In this document: piece after piece, positions 1-7,778 of the stretch
Layout: every line of letters begins with the position of its first letter
How positions within the stretch are numbered: the stretch's first letter is position 1
NCBI GenBank assembly: GCA_013151915.1
Contig: JAADHJ010000025.1
Coordinates: 1 to 39,908, forward strand
Direction of reading: 5' to 3'
DNA length: 39,908 nt
Source of the DNA: Deltaproteobacteria bacterium
Lineage (GTDB): Bacteria > BMS3Abin14
Position numbers and translations under genes: made by a program
The notes under the pieces: model-generated
The model's database searches: none
Told to the model about the DNA's origin: nothing
Seen by the model: the letters and a program-made list of their open reading frames with translations, nothing else

Positions 1-33
1 GAAAGGCTCTTCGGCCACAGCAGGATCAATCTT

Positions 34-261
34 ATGGCCGGCGTATTGGAGGGAAAGGTTCACAGGATAGGTTTTTTCCATCCACGAACCGGTGGTCTAT
101 CAAAACTATTGGAGAAAATTCACGGGTATTACGGCACAACATCCGGGGAGCAGGAGGAATGGACGGTGTGGGAGGACGAGAGGACAAATCTGGAACTGTT
201 GTCAAGGGAGGACGGTGCCAACCTGACCCTTATGGACAAGGACGAAAATGAAGTTCTGTGA
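34..261 (+). CDS. Hypothetical protein, possibly 5'-partial
   Basis: A 75-residue soluble, charged protein that I do not recognise. The chosen ATG has an AGGA element about 9 bases upstream. However, the reading frame is open all the way to the window edge, so this may be the C-terminal end of a larger protein. There is no signal peptide, membrane segment or known motif. Its last codons overlap the ATG of the next gene (248) by 14 bases, which suggests co-translation of the two. I cannot assign a function. Confidence 0.5.
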   Translation: MAGVLEGKVHRIGFFHPRTGGLSKLLEKIHGYYGTTSGEQEEWTVWEDERTNLELLSREDGANLTLMDKDENEVL

Positions 262-439
262 TCTGAAATGCATTTACGCCTCCAGTGCAAAGGAGGAGAT
301 GGACGGGGCAAGATCATGCATGACCTTTACAGCCATTTACTGCGGGCTGCATGAAAGGCACGTGATGAAAGCTCAACCATGTCCGGACCGGATGGAGCAC
401 GGTGAAAAAAGGACAGGTAAGGGAACCGAAGGTCCTTGA
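248..439 (+). CDS. Small cysteine-rich protein, 63 aa
   Basis: The protein carries five cysteines at residues 4, 8, 24, 32 and 45, in a CxxxC, C, C, C pattern, with conserved-looking elements MKFCDLKC, DGARSC and AIYC. This spacing resembles small uncharacterised proteins of Deltaproteobacteria that I recall as starting CDxKCxYASxP and containing DGxxSCRTFxALYC; that similarity is from memory. The cysteines suggest a metal site, either zinc or iron-sulfur (inference). An AAGGA ribosome site lies 5 bases before the ATG, and the start overlaps the preceding gene. There is no signal peptide, so a cytoplasmic location is likely. The C-terminal tail after residue 46 is basic and probably disordered. 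Confidence 0.6.
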   Translation: MKFCDLKCIYASSAKEEMDGARSCMTFTAIYCGLHERHVMKAQPCPDRMEHGEKRTGKGTEGP

Positions 440-462
440 CAGAACCGGCGTTTAACTATATC
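436..462 (+). promoter_or_regulatory. Candidate sigma-70 promoter for the 496 gene
   Basis: A perfect TTGACA (436-441) is followed after 15 bases by TATATC (457-462). The spacing is shorter than the usual 17. The predicted start would leave a leader of about 25 bases that contains the strong AAGGAGG at 482-488. Confidence 0.4.
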
Positions 463-495
463 AGGGGGGATGTTTAGAGATAAGGAGGAAGCCCC

Positions 496-822
496 TTGAA
501 AGATAAATTTCAGGAAGAACTGGCGAACGAGATCTCAACCTATCTTGCCGAGGTAAAAACAGACCTGGACAAATATTTCAATTGGGCTATGGGGGAGGTG
601 AATGTCTCCGACAACGCAATCAGATCCGCCGAGATCGTTGAAGACGCTATCTATCGCCTGATGACCATTTCATTCTACCTGGCCACTTTTTTTGAAACCG
701 ATGAACCGGCACACGTTCTGTATGATCTTGCCAGCGAGATATCCGAAGGACAGAGCAAGGAACCTTCCCTTCAGCCCGGCAGGATCTTTTCCCTCGACAT
801 GGTAAACCGCACCCGCCATTAA
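496..822 (+). CDS. Hypothetical helical protein, 108 aa
   Basis: The start is a TTG preceded by a strong AAGGAGG at 482-488, 7 bases upstream. No ATG in this frame fits that ribosome site. The protein is acidic and predicted helical over its first 95 residues (many Glu, Asp, Ala, Leu), with no signal peptide or membrane span. I recognise no family. It lies between a possible promoter and the porin-cytochrome genes, but the 130-base gap before the porin makes co-transcription uncertain. A cytoplasmic location is likely. Confidence 0.6.
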   Translation: MKDKFQEELANEISTYLAEVKTDLDKYFNWAMGEVNVSDNAIRSAEIVEDAIYRLMTISFYLATFFETDEPAHVLYDLASEISEGQSKEPSLQPGRIFSLDMVNRTRH

Positions 823-827
823 ACCTT

Positions 828-856
828 TTGACAACCAATAAGCCCTGTTGTAAACC
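828..856 (+). promoter_or_regulatory. Candidate promoter of the porin-cytochrome operon
   Basis: A perfect TTGACA (828-833) is followed by a 17-base spacer and TAAACC (851-856), a weak -10. The site lies just after the preceding stop codon and about 97 bases before the porin start. The -35 area (TTTGACAACC) is also the reverse complement of the tail of the dispersed repeat described elsewhere, so it could be a repeat scrap. Confidence 0.3.
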
Positions 857-952
857 TTGATGAACCTGTTTGGGGGCGTAAGCCGTTTTCCGCCGGAATG
901 GGTTTGACCGGGACGTGAAGGAAACGGATGCTGCCAAAGTATCCCGAGGAGA

Positions 953-2176
953 ATGGGGCTTTATTTCTTGAACTTTCGACGTAAAAGTTCCCTGCTGGTT
1001 CTTTTACTTGCGGGTCTGGTCCTCCTGCTCCCGCAGTTAGCGGCGGCAGGTATCTCAGGTTCAGCGGTGACTTCCCTGGACGGTTGGGACGAAAGTGACG
1101 GAACCTTCAACTCGTCCGCCTCCCAGTATTTCAGGCTCAACACCCAGGGTCAATGGAACGGGCTGGACGTTAATATGGAAGGTTCAGGCCGGGTTACCGA
1201 CCTAAAGGATGAAGTGGAGCCCGGCGACGGCCAATTAAACAGGCTGTACTCCCTCGCCCTGACCCTCGCCAGGAAGGATGGCAGCGCGTCCCTGGTTCTC
1301 GGTCGCCAGATGGTGAGCGTTCCTACCAACCTCTACCTTATTGACGGCTTTTCCCTCAACCTTGATTCCGGCGATTTCACCTTCAATACACGTCTGGGAG
1401 CCATGTCGGACGTTGAAAGTCTCGACCCCGACAATGAAGCCACCTTCGGCCTGGGTGTGGACTACAGGATTACCGGCGGAATGGTCCTGGCTCTCGATTA
1501 CGCCAGGACCTTTGATGGGGGGGAGTTGCTCACTGAACAGGTGGCCCTGGACTGGGACTACTCATGGTTCAGGTTCACCAAGGCTTACGTCAACATGAAC
1601 TACGACCTGATGTCCGATGCCCTATATGAGACCGTCATAGGCACGCGGTTGTTTTTTCCGGACCTCGTCACGCTGACCCTCGAGTATTCCCAGAACCAGC
1701 CGTTGTTCGAGTCCGATTCGATCTACAGCGCTTTCGCCGTGGATGAGGCCGAGGCATTCTCATTTTCCATCCTCTTTACGCCTGCCCCGAAGGTGCGATA
1801 TATCTGGAAGTTGTCGGACGAGCATTACGAAAGCGGCAGCGGGAAGAGATATACCATCGGGGGGCGCTGGTCTCCGGGACGGTCCCATATCTCCACCGAC
1901 TATACACAGTATAGCGGTTCGGAGGGGGACCTGAAGGAACTGGGGTTCGATTATTCGGCGGCCGTCCTCCCGGGGTTTGATCTTGGATTGGGCGGGAACG
2001 CCAGCAGGACCATCCATCCGGGTGTGGAAGCCGTTGACAGCCATAACGCGTACATCGGCTGCAGATGGTCGCCGACCTCGGGTACCGATGTAAATGTCAG
2101 GCTGGAACAGACCGGCGATGATATTATGGATAAACCCGTCTGGTCGGGACACCTGTCCCTCTCTTTCGGGATTTAA
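953..2176 (+). CDS. Outer-membrane beta-barrel (porin) of a porin-cytochrome conduit
   Basis: 407 residues. A signal peptide with a long leucine-rich core ends near residue 32 (QLAAA). The mature part is a chain of alternating amphipathic beta strands rich in Asp, Ser, Gly, Tyr and Trp with turns, and the last strand ends SLSFGI, as expected for a barrel recognised by the BAM machinery. The next two genes on the same strand are multiheme cytochromes. That order (barrel, periplasmic cytochrome, lipoprotein cytochrome) matches the porin-cytochrome conduits of Geobacter such as OmbB-OmaB-OmcB, in which the barrel encloses hemes so that electrons cross the outer membrane. I infer that role from context and fold; the sequence does not resemble OmbB closely enough for me to name it. 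The ribosome site (GAGGAG) sits unusually close to the ATG. Confidence 0.75.
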   Translation: MGLYFLNFRRKSSLLVLLLAGLVLLLPQLAAAGISGSAVTSLDGWDESDGTFNSSASQYFRLNTQGQWNGLDVNMEGSGRVTDLKDEVEPGDGQLNRLYSLALTLARKDGSASLVLGRQMVSVPTNLYLIDGFSLNLDSGDFTFNTRLGAMSDVESLDPDNEATFGLGVDYRITGGMVLALDYARTFDGGELLTEQVALDWDYSWFRFTKAYVNMNYDLMSDALYETVIGTRLFFPDLVTLTLEYSQNQPLFESDSIYSAFAVDEAEAFSFSILFTPAPKVRYIWKLSDEHYESGSGKRYTIGGRWSPGRSHISTDYTQYSGSEGDLKELGFDYSAAVLPGFDLGLGGNASRTIHPGVEAVDSHNAYIGCRWSPTSGTDVNVRLEQTGDDIMDKPVWSGHLSLSFGI

Positions 2177-2177
2177 G

Positions 2178-2247
2178 GCGAAAATGACACTTTTCGCTTT
2201 CCGTGGAGTAAAAAGCCACGAATGGATTTTTTTACGAGATTGTCAAG
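2178..2247 (+). repeat. Dispersed structured repeat, copy a
   Basis: A 70-base copy of a family found also at 10940, 17401, 17150 (partial) and 9141 (partial, reverse). It contains GCGAAAA/TTTTCGC and CCGTGG/CCACG inverted repeats, a shared loop AGTAAAAAG, and the tail TTTTTACGAGATTGTCAA. It begins right after the porin stop codon and ends 12 bases before the decaheme cytochrome start, so it forms almost the whole spacer between the two genes. Confidence 0.85.
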
Positions 2248-2259
2248 GGGTAGTATCCC

Positions 2260-3126
2260 ATGAATTTTCCCAGGTTTAAGCCGGTAGTTGTAATTGGTGC
2301 CGTTGTCTTTCTGGTGGGACTCATCGTCTCAACGCCGCTTTGGGCCATGCGTTTTTCCCACAAGGTCCACGGGGATAACGGAATTACGGAGTGCACCCGA
2401 TGCCATGAAAAGGGCGCGTCGGATATCATACCAGCCGTATCGTCCTGTACTTCATGCCATGATGAGGACTACCTGGCCGACACCCCGCTTGGTCCGTCCA
2501 GGACACATACCCCGCTATGGGTAAAACAGCATGGTCCGGATTCCCAGGCATCTGGAGCGCAGTGCAGAAGCTGCCACGATTTATCTTTTTGCGTAGGGTG
2601 CCACCAGGGCGGGGATCTGAACACCGACCTGACCAAAAGAACGGTACGTTCCAACAGTGTGCCCCGAAGCCATACGTCCAATTTTCTCGTGGTCCATCCC
2701 CTGAAAGCCACGGCCGCGAGGATAAATGACTGTTATACCTGCCACGCAAAGGAATTTTGCAGCGATTGCCACAGCAGCTACCGTGCCCGGTTTCCCGGCC
2801 GTCAGATCATTTCCCACCAGAAGAGCTGGGAGCTGATGATTGCCGGCAGCGGCGTTCCCGATCACGCAGGGTTTACCCAGGACCAATGCCAGGACTGCCA
2901 TCCCGGGGGAGCCCTCTCATCGACGGAGTGGAGTGCCGGGCATGCACGTGAGGCCCGCAGGTCATTAAAGACCTGCCAGGCCTGCCACCCCAACGGGGAT
3001 GCCTGTACCGACTGCCATTCCGCGAAGAGCGGACTTGCGATCAGCCCTCATCCGAAGAACTGGCGGAGTATTCAGAACAAGTTTCGCAGGGAGTCACCCC
3101 AAACATGCAAAAAGTGTCACTGGTAA
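2260..3126 (+). CDS. Decaheme c-type cytochrome, periplasmic
   Basis: 288 residues with ten CxxCH heme-binding motifs: CTRCH, CTSCH, CRSCH, CVGCH, CYTCH, CSDCH, CQDCH, CQACH, CTDCH and CKKCH, the last one residue from the C-terminus. An N-terminal hydrophobic segment (residues 9-28) is either a cleaved signal peptide or a membrane anchor; no lipobox is present. The motif FSHKVHG before the first heme supplies likely distal histidines, as in cytochrome c7/c3-like modules. It probably carries electrons across the periplasm to, or within, the barrel encoded upstream. The gene overlaps the next cytochrome by 22 bases, so the two are translationally linked. The assignment to a conduit is inference; that it is a multiheme cytochrome is plain from the sequence. 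Confidence 0.92.
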   Translation: MNFPRFKPVVVIGAVVFLVGLIVSTPLWAMRFSHKVHGDNGITECTRCHEKGASDIIPAVSSCTSCHDEDYLADTPLGPSRTHTPLWVKQHGPDSQASGAQCRSCHDLSFCVGCHQGGDLNTDLTKRTVRSNSVPRSHTSNFLVVHPLKATAARINDCYTCHAKEFCSDCHSSYRARFPGRQIISHQKSWELMIAGSGVPDHAGFTQDQCQDCHPGGALSSTEWSAGHAREARRSLKTCQACHPNGDACTDCHSAKSGLAISPHPKNWRSIQNKFRRESPQTCKKCHW

Positions 3127-4745
3127 TACTGACCGCTTTAACAGGCCTGTTCTTTCTCTCCTCCTGCGGCTACAATCCGAAAGAGGGGGGAAACAAGGTC
3201 CCTGCCCTCCCGTTTGTCGGGACCGTTGAATGCCTCTATTCCGGGTGCCATGATTCGCAGGCGTATTCTGCGGGGGCCTTTCCCGGTTTTAATCCTGTGG
3301 CATCCTGGTCGGTGGGAGTCCATTCCAACACCAACAGCTCCCCCGTTGCTTCATCGGGGACGGCTGCCGGATGTGCTTCCTGTCACAATCCGGTCGGCCA
3401 GGATGACACGGACTCTGCCTATCTATTCTCGACAACATCGGTGCTCGGCACAACCGTAAGACCCATAGGGGGCTGCGAAAGCTGTCACGGGTCCGGCGCC
3501 GAACACTATGCGTACTGGGACACTACCAGCCACCCTGTGTATGCCGGAAGCCACAGGGTTCCTATGTCCAGCACGGTCTGGGGGCCCGCGTTTGAAGGCG
3601 CCCTTGGCCTGTCTTCATGCGGCCCATGTCACGCTGCGGATCAGCACGCCGGCGGATCGTCCAACGATAATATCCTGGCCAATCAGTATGCCGAGTGGTA
3701 TGGGCAGGACGGTCCGGGGACTTTTTTTGACGACGGCCATTCAGACACCATAGTGAGCGAGACATCACAGGGGAGGATGACCAGCGACCTTCGGGGTACA
3801 CCATGCGCGGCATGCCACACGGCGGAGGGATTCGTCCGGTTCTACGCCTGGGCGGACACGGCTTGGGCCGCCAGCCCAACGGAGGTTGGAAGAATCGTTT
3901 CGGATACCGAGACCTTGGCCATGCCACAGGTCTCCTGCGTCTCCTGCCACCCGTCACATGAGCCTGGTATGACCGTCCGTCAGATTCTTTATAGCGGCGG
4001 TGCACTCGGCGATACCCAGAGGAATGCCGCGCTCTGCGGTACATGCCACAACGTAAGGGGTCTTAATGCCTCGGCCGGCGCCGGGGTAACCGGGACCGCG
4101 GAGATCCCCCGGCATCCCCAGCAGGAGGTGTTCGAGGGCGTGAACAGCTCCCTCGGAGCCTTCACCTTCCCGGGCTTCACCTATTCCAACTCATCCCATG
4201 CGGGGACCGGGAATATACCGTCGGGCTGCGTGGGATGCCACTACGCGACGGTGACCAATGTCCGTCTGGATGACTTTCCCCAGAAGGCGACGACGGGCCA
4301 CGGTTTCAAACCAAGGCTGGAAGGATGTATGAACACAAGTGTGGACCCGTCTTTTAACGGATGCCATGCTGTCTCGGATTTTTCCGGGTTTTCCTATGCG
4401 GATACTACCATCGGCTCCTTCGATTTCTCATCTCTTGTCTATTCGGGTACCACATACGCGACTTTATTCTCGGACAACGACTATGACATGGACGGCTCGG
4501 TGGAGGGCTTCCAGGTGGAGGTTCAGGGCATGCTGGACGATCTGCAGTCGAGACTTGAAACCAATGGCGGGGTTTTCGATTCCGCGCAGGGACTGTTCGA
4601 CCTGCCCGCCATGACTTCGGTGAGCGATACGGTTAAGGGAGCCGCCTACAATTACGACTACGTGGTGGGGGACCGGAGCCTGGGGCTGCACAATCCCCTT
4701 TACGTGGTCAATATCCTGGCCGCGAGCCTGAGCGTACTGCCTTAA
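3105..4745 (+). CDS. Multiheme lipoprotein cytochrome c, probably extracellular
   Basis: 546 residues. The lipobox FLSSC places the lipidated Cys at residue 21. There are seven standard CxxCH sites (CASCH, CESCH, CGPCH, CAACH, CVSCH, CGTCH, CVGCH) and two unusual ones: CLYSGCH (CX4CH, residues 43-49) and a CX11CH running from Cys408 to His421. If both bind heme the total is nine. The acidic loop DNDYDMDG from residue 457 looks like a calcium site. The C-terminal YNYDYVVGDRSLGLHNP resembles the tail found in many Desulfuromonadales outer-surface cytochromes (from memory). With the barrel and decaheme protein it would form the outward-facing part of an electron conduit, reducing extracellular acceptors. 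The start overlaps the upstream gene. The facing direction and the acceptor are inferred. Confidence 0.88.
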   Translation: MQKVSLVILTALTGLFFLSSCGYNPKEGGNKVPALPFVGTVECLYSGCHDSQAYSAGAFPGFNPVASWSVGVHSNTNSSPVASSGTAAGCASCHNPVGQDDTDSAYLFSTTSVLGTTVRPIGGCESCHGSGAEHYAYWDTTSHPVYAGSHRVPMSSTVWGPAFEGALGLSSCGPCHAADQHAGGSSNDNILANQYAEWYGQDGPGTFFDDGHSDTIVSETSQGRMTSDLRGTPCAACHTAEGFVRFYAWADTAWAASPTEVGRIVSDTETLAMPQVSCVSCHPSHEPGMTVRQILYSGGALGDTQRNAALCGTCHNVRGLNASAGAGVTGTAEIPRHPQQEVFEGVNSSLGAFTFPGFTYSNSSHAGTGNIPSGCVGCHYATVTNVRLDDFPQKATTGHGFKPRLEGCMNTSVDPSFNGCHAVSDFSGFSYADTTIGSFDFSSLVYSGTTYATLFSDNDYDMDGSVEGFQVEVQGMLDDLQSRLETNGGVFDSAQGLFDLPAMTSVSDTVKGAAYNYDYVVGDRSLGLHNPLYVVNILAASLSVLP

Positions 4746-4772
4746 GGACAGAACCTTTCTCTCGCCCGCTCG

Positions 4773-6392
4773 TCACAGGACGATCTCCCGGGCGTCCAGG
4801 ATCTCTTCCAGACTACGGATCTCCTCTAAAACCACTTCCGGGATACGGCTGTCTAAAGAAACACACGCAAGGGCATTTCCCTGATACGATTCCCTTCCAA
4901 GGTAAAATCCGGCTACGTTGATACGGTTTTCCCCCAGGATGGTCCCGACCCTGCCGATGACACCGGGGCGGTCCATATTGGTGAAAAGGAGGAATGTTCC
5001 TTCCGCCACCATATCCACCAGGAACTGATCGATGCTGACAATCCTGCCCTTGAGATCGGCGAAGACGGTCCCGCCCACAGTGTTCGATCCTTTGTCCGTT
5101 GTAACCCTGATGGAGATAAGGTCGCTGTAGTTTTTTACCCGTTCCGCCTTGGCCTCAACGATGAGGATCTCGCGTTCCTTGGCATAATATGGGGCACTGA
5201 CAAAACTTACCCCCTCCTGCTGTTTATGCTCAAGAAGCCCCTTGAGAACGGCGAAGGTGAAGGGCTGGTAGCGGAAGGGGGAGTCGAATACCTTTTCCGT
5301 AATGTCCTCCGCGAACAGGGAGCCAACCAGAGTAATCTGGACCTCCTCTATCCGGCCCATCACGATCTGGGAGAGAAGGCGCCCCATCTTTTCCGAAAGA
5401 TCGAAATAGGCCTGAAGTTCGGATGACAGTCGCCCACGGACGTAGGGAAGGTTGACGGCGTTCTCGTAGGACCGTCCTTTAAGCACGTTGATGACCTGCT
5501 GGGCGATAATTACGGAGACGTTTTCCTGGGCTTCCTCCGTGTTGGCTCCCAAATGGGGCGTGACGATGAGGCGTTCCTGGTTATGAAGCGGGGAGTCCGG
5601 CGGCGGAGGCTCCTGGGAAAAAACATCCAGGGCGGCCATGAATATCTTTCCGCTTTTAAGGGTTGCCGCAAGATCCGTCTCGTCAATCACCCCGCCGCGG
5701 CAGCAGTTGATCAGGACCACCCTATCCTTCATGTGTGCGAACTGGGGGGCCTTGACCATTCCGCGGGTTTCGTCGGTCAAAGGAACATGAAAGGTAACAA
5801 TATCCGCCATGGCAAGCAGGTGGTGAAAATCGTCAAACAGTTCAACATTAAGCTTTTCCGCCTTATCCCGCTTGATGTAGGGATCGAATGCGATGACGCG
5901 CATGTCGAAGGCCTTCGCCCTTTTTGCAACCTCGGTACCGATGCGGCCCAGCCCGACGATCCCAAGTGTTTTTTTATAAAGCTGAATGCCCATGAAGCGC
6001 TTCCGGTCCCACTCCCCGCTTTCCAGGGAGTTATGGGCATAGGGAAGTTTTCTCACCGACGCGAGCATCATGGCCATTGTATGTTCGGTAGCGGCCAGGG
6101 TGTTACCGGTCGGGGCGTTCATGACGATGATACCTCTCTTCGAGGCGGCTTCGATGTCGACATTATCCACGCCGACACCCGCCCGGCCGATCACCTTGAG
6201 GTTTTTACCGTTCTTGATAATGGAAGATGTGACATTGGTTCCGCTCCTCGTTATGAGCGCATGGTATGGGCCAATGGCTTCCGCAAGGCGGTTCCCTTTG
6301 AGGGAGAAATCAACATCAACCTCTAACCCCTCTTCCGAATTGAGAAGATCGATCCCTTCCTTGTTAATTGCATCCGTTACGAGCACTTTCAT
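4773..6392 (-). CDS. serA: D-3-phosphoglycerate dehydrogenase (long form)
   Basis: Oxidises 3-phosphoglycerate to 3-phosphohydroxypyruvate with NAD, the first step of serine synthesis in the cytoplasm. The protein shows the substrate and nucleotide domains of the D-2-hydroxyacid dehydrogenase family: VIGRAGVGVDNVD, the Rossmann glycine motif GLGRIG, the Arg region INCCRGGVID, and the catalytic His in TPHLGANT. These are followed by the intervening ASB domain and a C-terminal ACT domain (about the last 70 residues, starting at FLLFTNMDRPGVIG). A length of 539 residues fits this long class, in which serine can bind the ACT domain as an inhibitor. I chose the second ATG (MKVLVTDAI). The AAAGGGG ribosome site touches the first ATG, four codons upstream, but is 12 bases from the second. 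The gene converges on the cytochrome operon with 27 bases between stops. Confidence 0.96.
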   Translation of the reverse strand: MKVLVTDAINKEGIDLLNSEEGLEVDVDFSLKGNRLAEAIGPYHALITRSGTNVTSSIIKNGKNLKVIGRAGVGVDNVDIEAASKRGIIVMNAPTGNTLAATEHTMAMMLASVRKLPYAHNSLESGEWDRKRFMGIQLYKKTLGIVGLGRIGTEVAKRAKAFDMRVIAFDPYIKRDKAEKLNVELFDDFHHLLAMADIVTFHVPLTDETRGMVKAPQFAHMKDRVVLINCCRGGVIDETDLAATLKSGKIFMAALDVFSQEPPPPDSPLHNQERLIVTPHLGANTEEAQENVSVIIAQQVINVLKGRSYENAVNLPYVRGRLSSELQAYFDLSEKMGRLLSQIVMGRIEEVQITLVGSLFAEDITEKVFDSPFRYQPFTFAVLKGLLEHKQQEGVSFVSAPYYAKEREILIVEAKAERVKNYSDLISIRVTTDKGSNTVGGTVFADLKGRIVSIDQFLVDMVAEGTFLLFTNMDRPGVIGRVGTILGENRINVAGFYLGRESYQGNALACVSLDSRIPEVVLEEIRSLEEILDAREIVL

Positions 6393-6444
6393 GGATATAA
6401 TCATCCCCTTTCATAAAAGAAAATCCGGAGCCAAACGGAACTCC

Positions 6445-6473
6445 CGTATAACATTTTAGGGTCATCCTGGAAA
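6445..6473 (-). promoter_or_regulatory. Candidate serA promoter
   Basis: On the minus strand, TTTCCA (6473-6468) is followed after 17 bases by TATACG (6450-6445), preceded by TG in an extended -10 arrangement (TGTTATACG). The -35 lies inside the small palindromic repeat at 6460-6493, so that repeat may supply part of the promoter. Confidence 0.35.
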
Positions 6474-6493
6474 TGAGTACCTGAAGAATGACC
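6460..6493. repeat. Small hairpin repeat, family 3, copy A
   Basis: A 34-base imperfect palindrome with arms GGTCATCCT and AGAATGACC. A near copy with shifted pairing lies at 36450-36484. Both sit just upstream of a minus-strand amino-acid biosynthesis gene (serA here, thrC there), and both are followed at a distance by the same 100-base repeat (family 2). Confidence 0.7.
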
Positions 6494-6544
6494 GGATTTT
6501 GTGAAAAACTAACTTAACACCGTTCGGCGCGCTTCGCTCGCTCA

Positions 6545-6610
6545 CGGCAGGCAGGGTTACACAGAGTTTCACCAGCCATCGCTGAAGCTATGGCCGGCAG
6601 GCAGGGTAAC
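6545..6610. repeat. Pair of 16-base direct repeats
   Basis: CGGCAGGCAGGGTTAC (6545-6560) recurs with one change at 6595-6610. The segment between them contains a CCATCGCTGAAGCTATGG imperfect palindrome. It belongs to about 500 bases of non-coding DNA between serA and the Nudix gene (6393-6920), which is filled with repeats and in which I see no believable gene. Confidence 0.6.
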
Positions 6611-6666
6611 ATAAGGGTTTATTCAAAACAGTTCTTTTGTGCAACATGGTTTTTAGATCTCCTCTT

Positions 6667-6772
6667 GACCTTTTCAGCTCCGCACGGGATTGCCGCGTCA
6701 CTCTCGTCTCCCTCGATGCTCCTCGCAATGACAGCAAAACAATAAAGGTACGCATTCCTACGATGAACCAAA
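6667..6772. repeat. Dispersed 100-base repeat, family 2, copy A
   Basis: Shares the beginning GACCTTTTCAGCT, the middle CTCGCAATGACAGCAAAA and the end AATAAAGGTACGCATT plus GATGAACCAAA with 36557-36656. A short scrap (GGTACGCATTTTTGTGATGAA) lies near 7752. The element contains a weak inverted repeat ATTGC...GCAAT. Confidence 0.75.
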
Positions 6773-6797
6773 GTTTGAGGTCGAGGTTGAGCTTTAG

Positions 6798-6876
6798 ACG
6801 TTAAACATTGGCCGTTCTCTTTCTCTATCACATTAAACGTTGAACATTGAACGTTCTTTATCCCGTTGAACGTTGG
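6798..6876. repeat. Short repeats of the word ACGTTGAACATTGAACGTTC
   Basis: A 20-base word occurs at 6798-6817 (three differences) and 6837-6856, and part of it again at 6864-6876. The second copy is itself nearly palindromic (AACGTT...AACGTT). No coding function is seen; the minus-strand open frame across this stretch has no protein-like composition. Confidence 0.55.
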
Positions 6877-6920
6877 GATAGGGTCTAGACACCATGGGAG
6901 GCAATGCCTAGAATAGGCCC

Positions 6921-7481
6921 ATGATAGATAAGATTCAAAATCTGCTTTCAAATTACAGGCCGGACTTTACCGGAGCACAAAAGCCCCCCTTGCACCGGGC
7001 GGCTGTGCTGATTCTACTTTACATGGTGGACAGGGAGATGGGGATTGTTCTCATCCGAAGATCTGACGATGTCGGACTCCACAGGGGCCAGATGGGATTT
7101 CCCGGCGGCATGGTGGAACCTGGGGACAACGGGGAGCTCCTTAGTACAGCGCTAAGAGAGGTTGAGGAGGAACTGCGTGTTGATCCCGCCCATATCAGGA
7201 TAATGGGGAGAATGAGCGACAGAAATACTATGGTATCCGGTATTCTGGTCACCCCCTTCGTGGGGCTCATCCCTTTCCCATACGCCTTCAGTCCCGACAC
7301 CAGGGAGATCCAGAGCGTTCACGCCACGGCCTTAAGGGAGTTAATCGGCACATCAGGGAAGGCAAAAGACACCTTTGAACTCCCAACTCCGATTTATATT
7401 CTTGATGGGCAGCCGGTCTGGGGCTTGACTGCCAGAATCCTGACGGAACTGATCGAAGTTCTGCGACCGGTGCTTAAATAG
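6921..7481 (+). CDS. Nudix hydrolase, NudL/CoA-diphosphatase-like
   Basis: 186 residues. The Nudix fold is shown by GFPGGMVEPGD followed by TALREVEEELRV, and by the upstream LIRRSDDVGLHRGQMGFPGG that matches the extra motif of coenzyme A diphosphatases. The stretch DRNTMVSGILVTPFVGLIP also fits NudL. Such enzymes cleave the diphosphate of CoA or related nucleotides using Mg or Mn held by the REVEEE glutamates. The Nudix glycine after EE is Arg here, a position that already varies in this subfamily. The ATG at 6921 has no ribosome site of its own. A good GGGAGG at 6896-6901 instead serves a six-codon frame (6904-6924) whose TGA overlaps this ATG, suggesting coupled initiation. The substrate is not certain. 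Confidence 0.88.
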   Translation: MIDKIQNLLSNYRPDFTGAQKPPLHRAAVLILLYMVDREMGIVLIRRSDDVGLHRGQMGFPGGMVEPGDNGELLSTALREVEEELRVDPAHIRIMGRMSDRNTMVSGILVTPFVGLIPFPYAFSPDTREIQSVHATALRELIGTSGKAKDTFELPTPIYILDGQPVWGLTARILTELIEVLRPVLK

Positions 7482-7778
7482 GGGGATCATCGTAAGAACG
7501 AGTACCTGGTGTTGAGTCCTGGTTTCTCAGGTCGGCTCGTCACACAGGTACATGACTCGCTTAAGGCGCCCCGCGACAGGCTTGGGACAGGCAAAGGACG
7601 CCAGGAAGTTCAAAAGCTTTAACACGGCGCAGCCCCTCGCAGGCTGCTCCACGGGGTTTTGAATGAGGGTTTCACATAAGAAGAATTGATTTGAATTAAC
7701 CCTGTGTCACCCTGCTTGACCCTGTGTCCTCTGTGTTAAATTAGCTTGTCAGGTACGCATTTTTGTGATGAATCACAC
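7482..7778. other. Intergenic region with inverted repeats between convergent genes
   Basis: No gene is visible in these 297 bases. GTACCTG (7502-7508) pairs with CAGGTAC (7545-7551). GCAGCC and GGCTGC near 7631-7650 can form a hairpin followed by CACGGGGTTTT, which might stop transcription but is not a convincing intrinsic terminator. A scrap of family 2 repeat lies at about 7752-7772. The rest is repetitive text containing CCTGTGTC words. Confidence 0.5.

Noticed and set aside
6619-6951. 110-codon minus-strand frame
   Set aside because: It crosses dispersed repeats, has no ribosome site and a composition unlike a protein.
7631-7662. GCAGCC/GGCTGC hairpin followed by GGGGTTTT as an intrinsic terminator
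   Set aside because: The stem is separated from the short T-run by nine bases, so it does not have the usual form.
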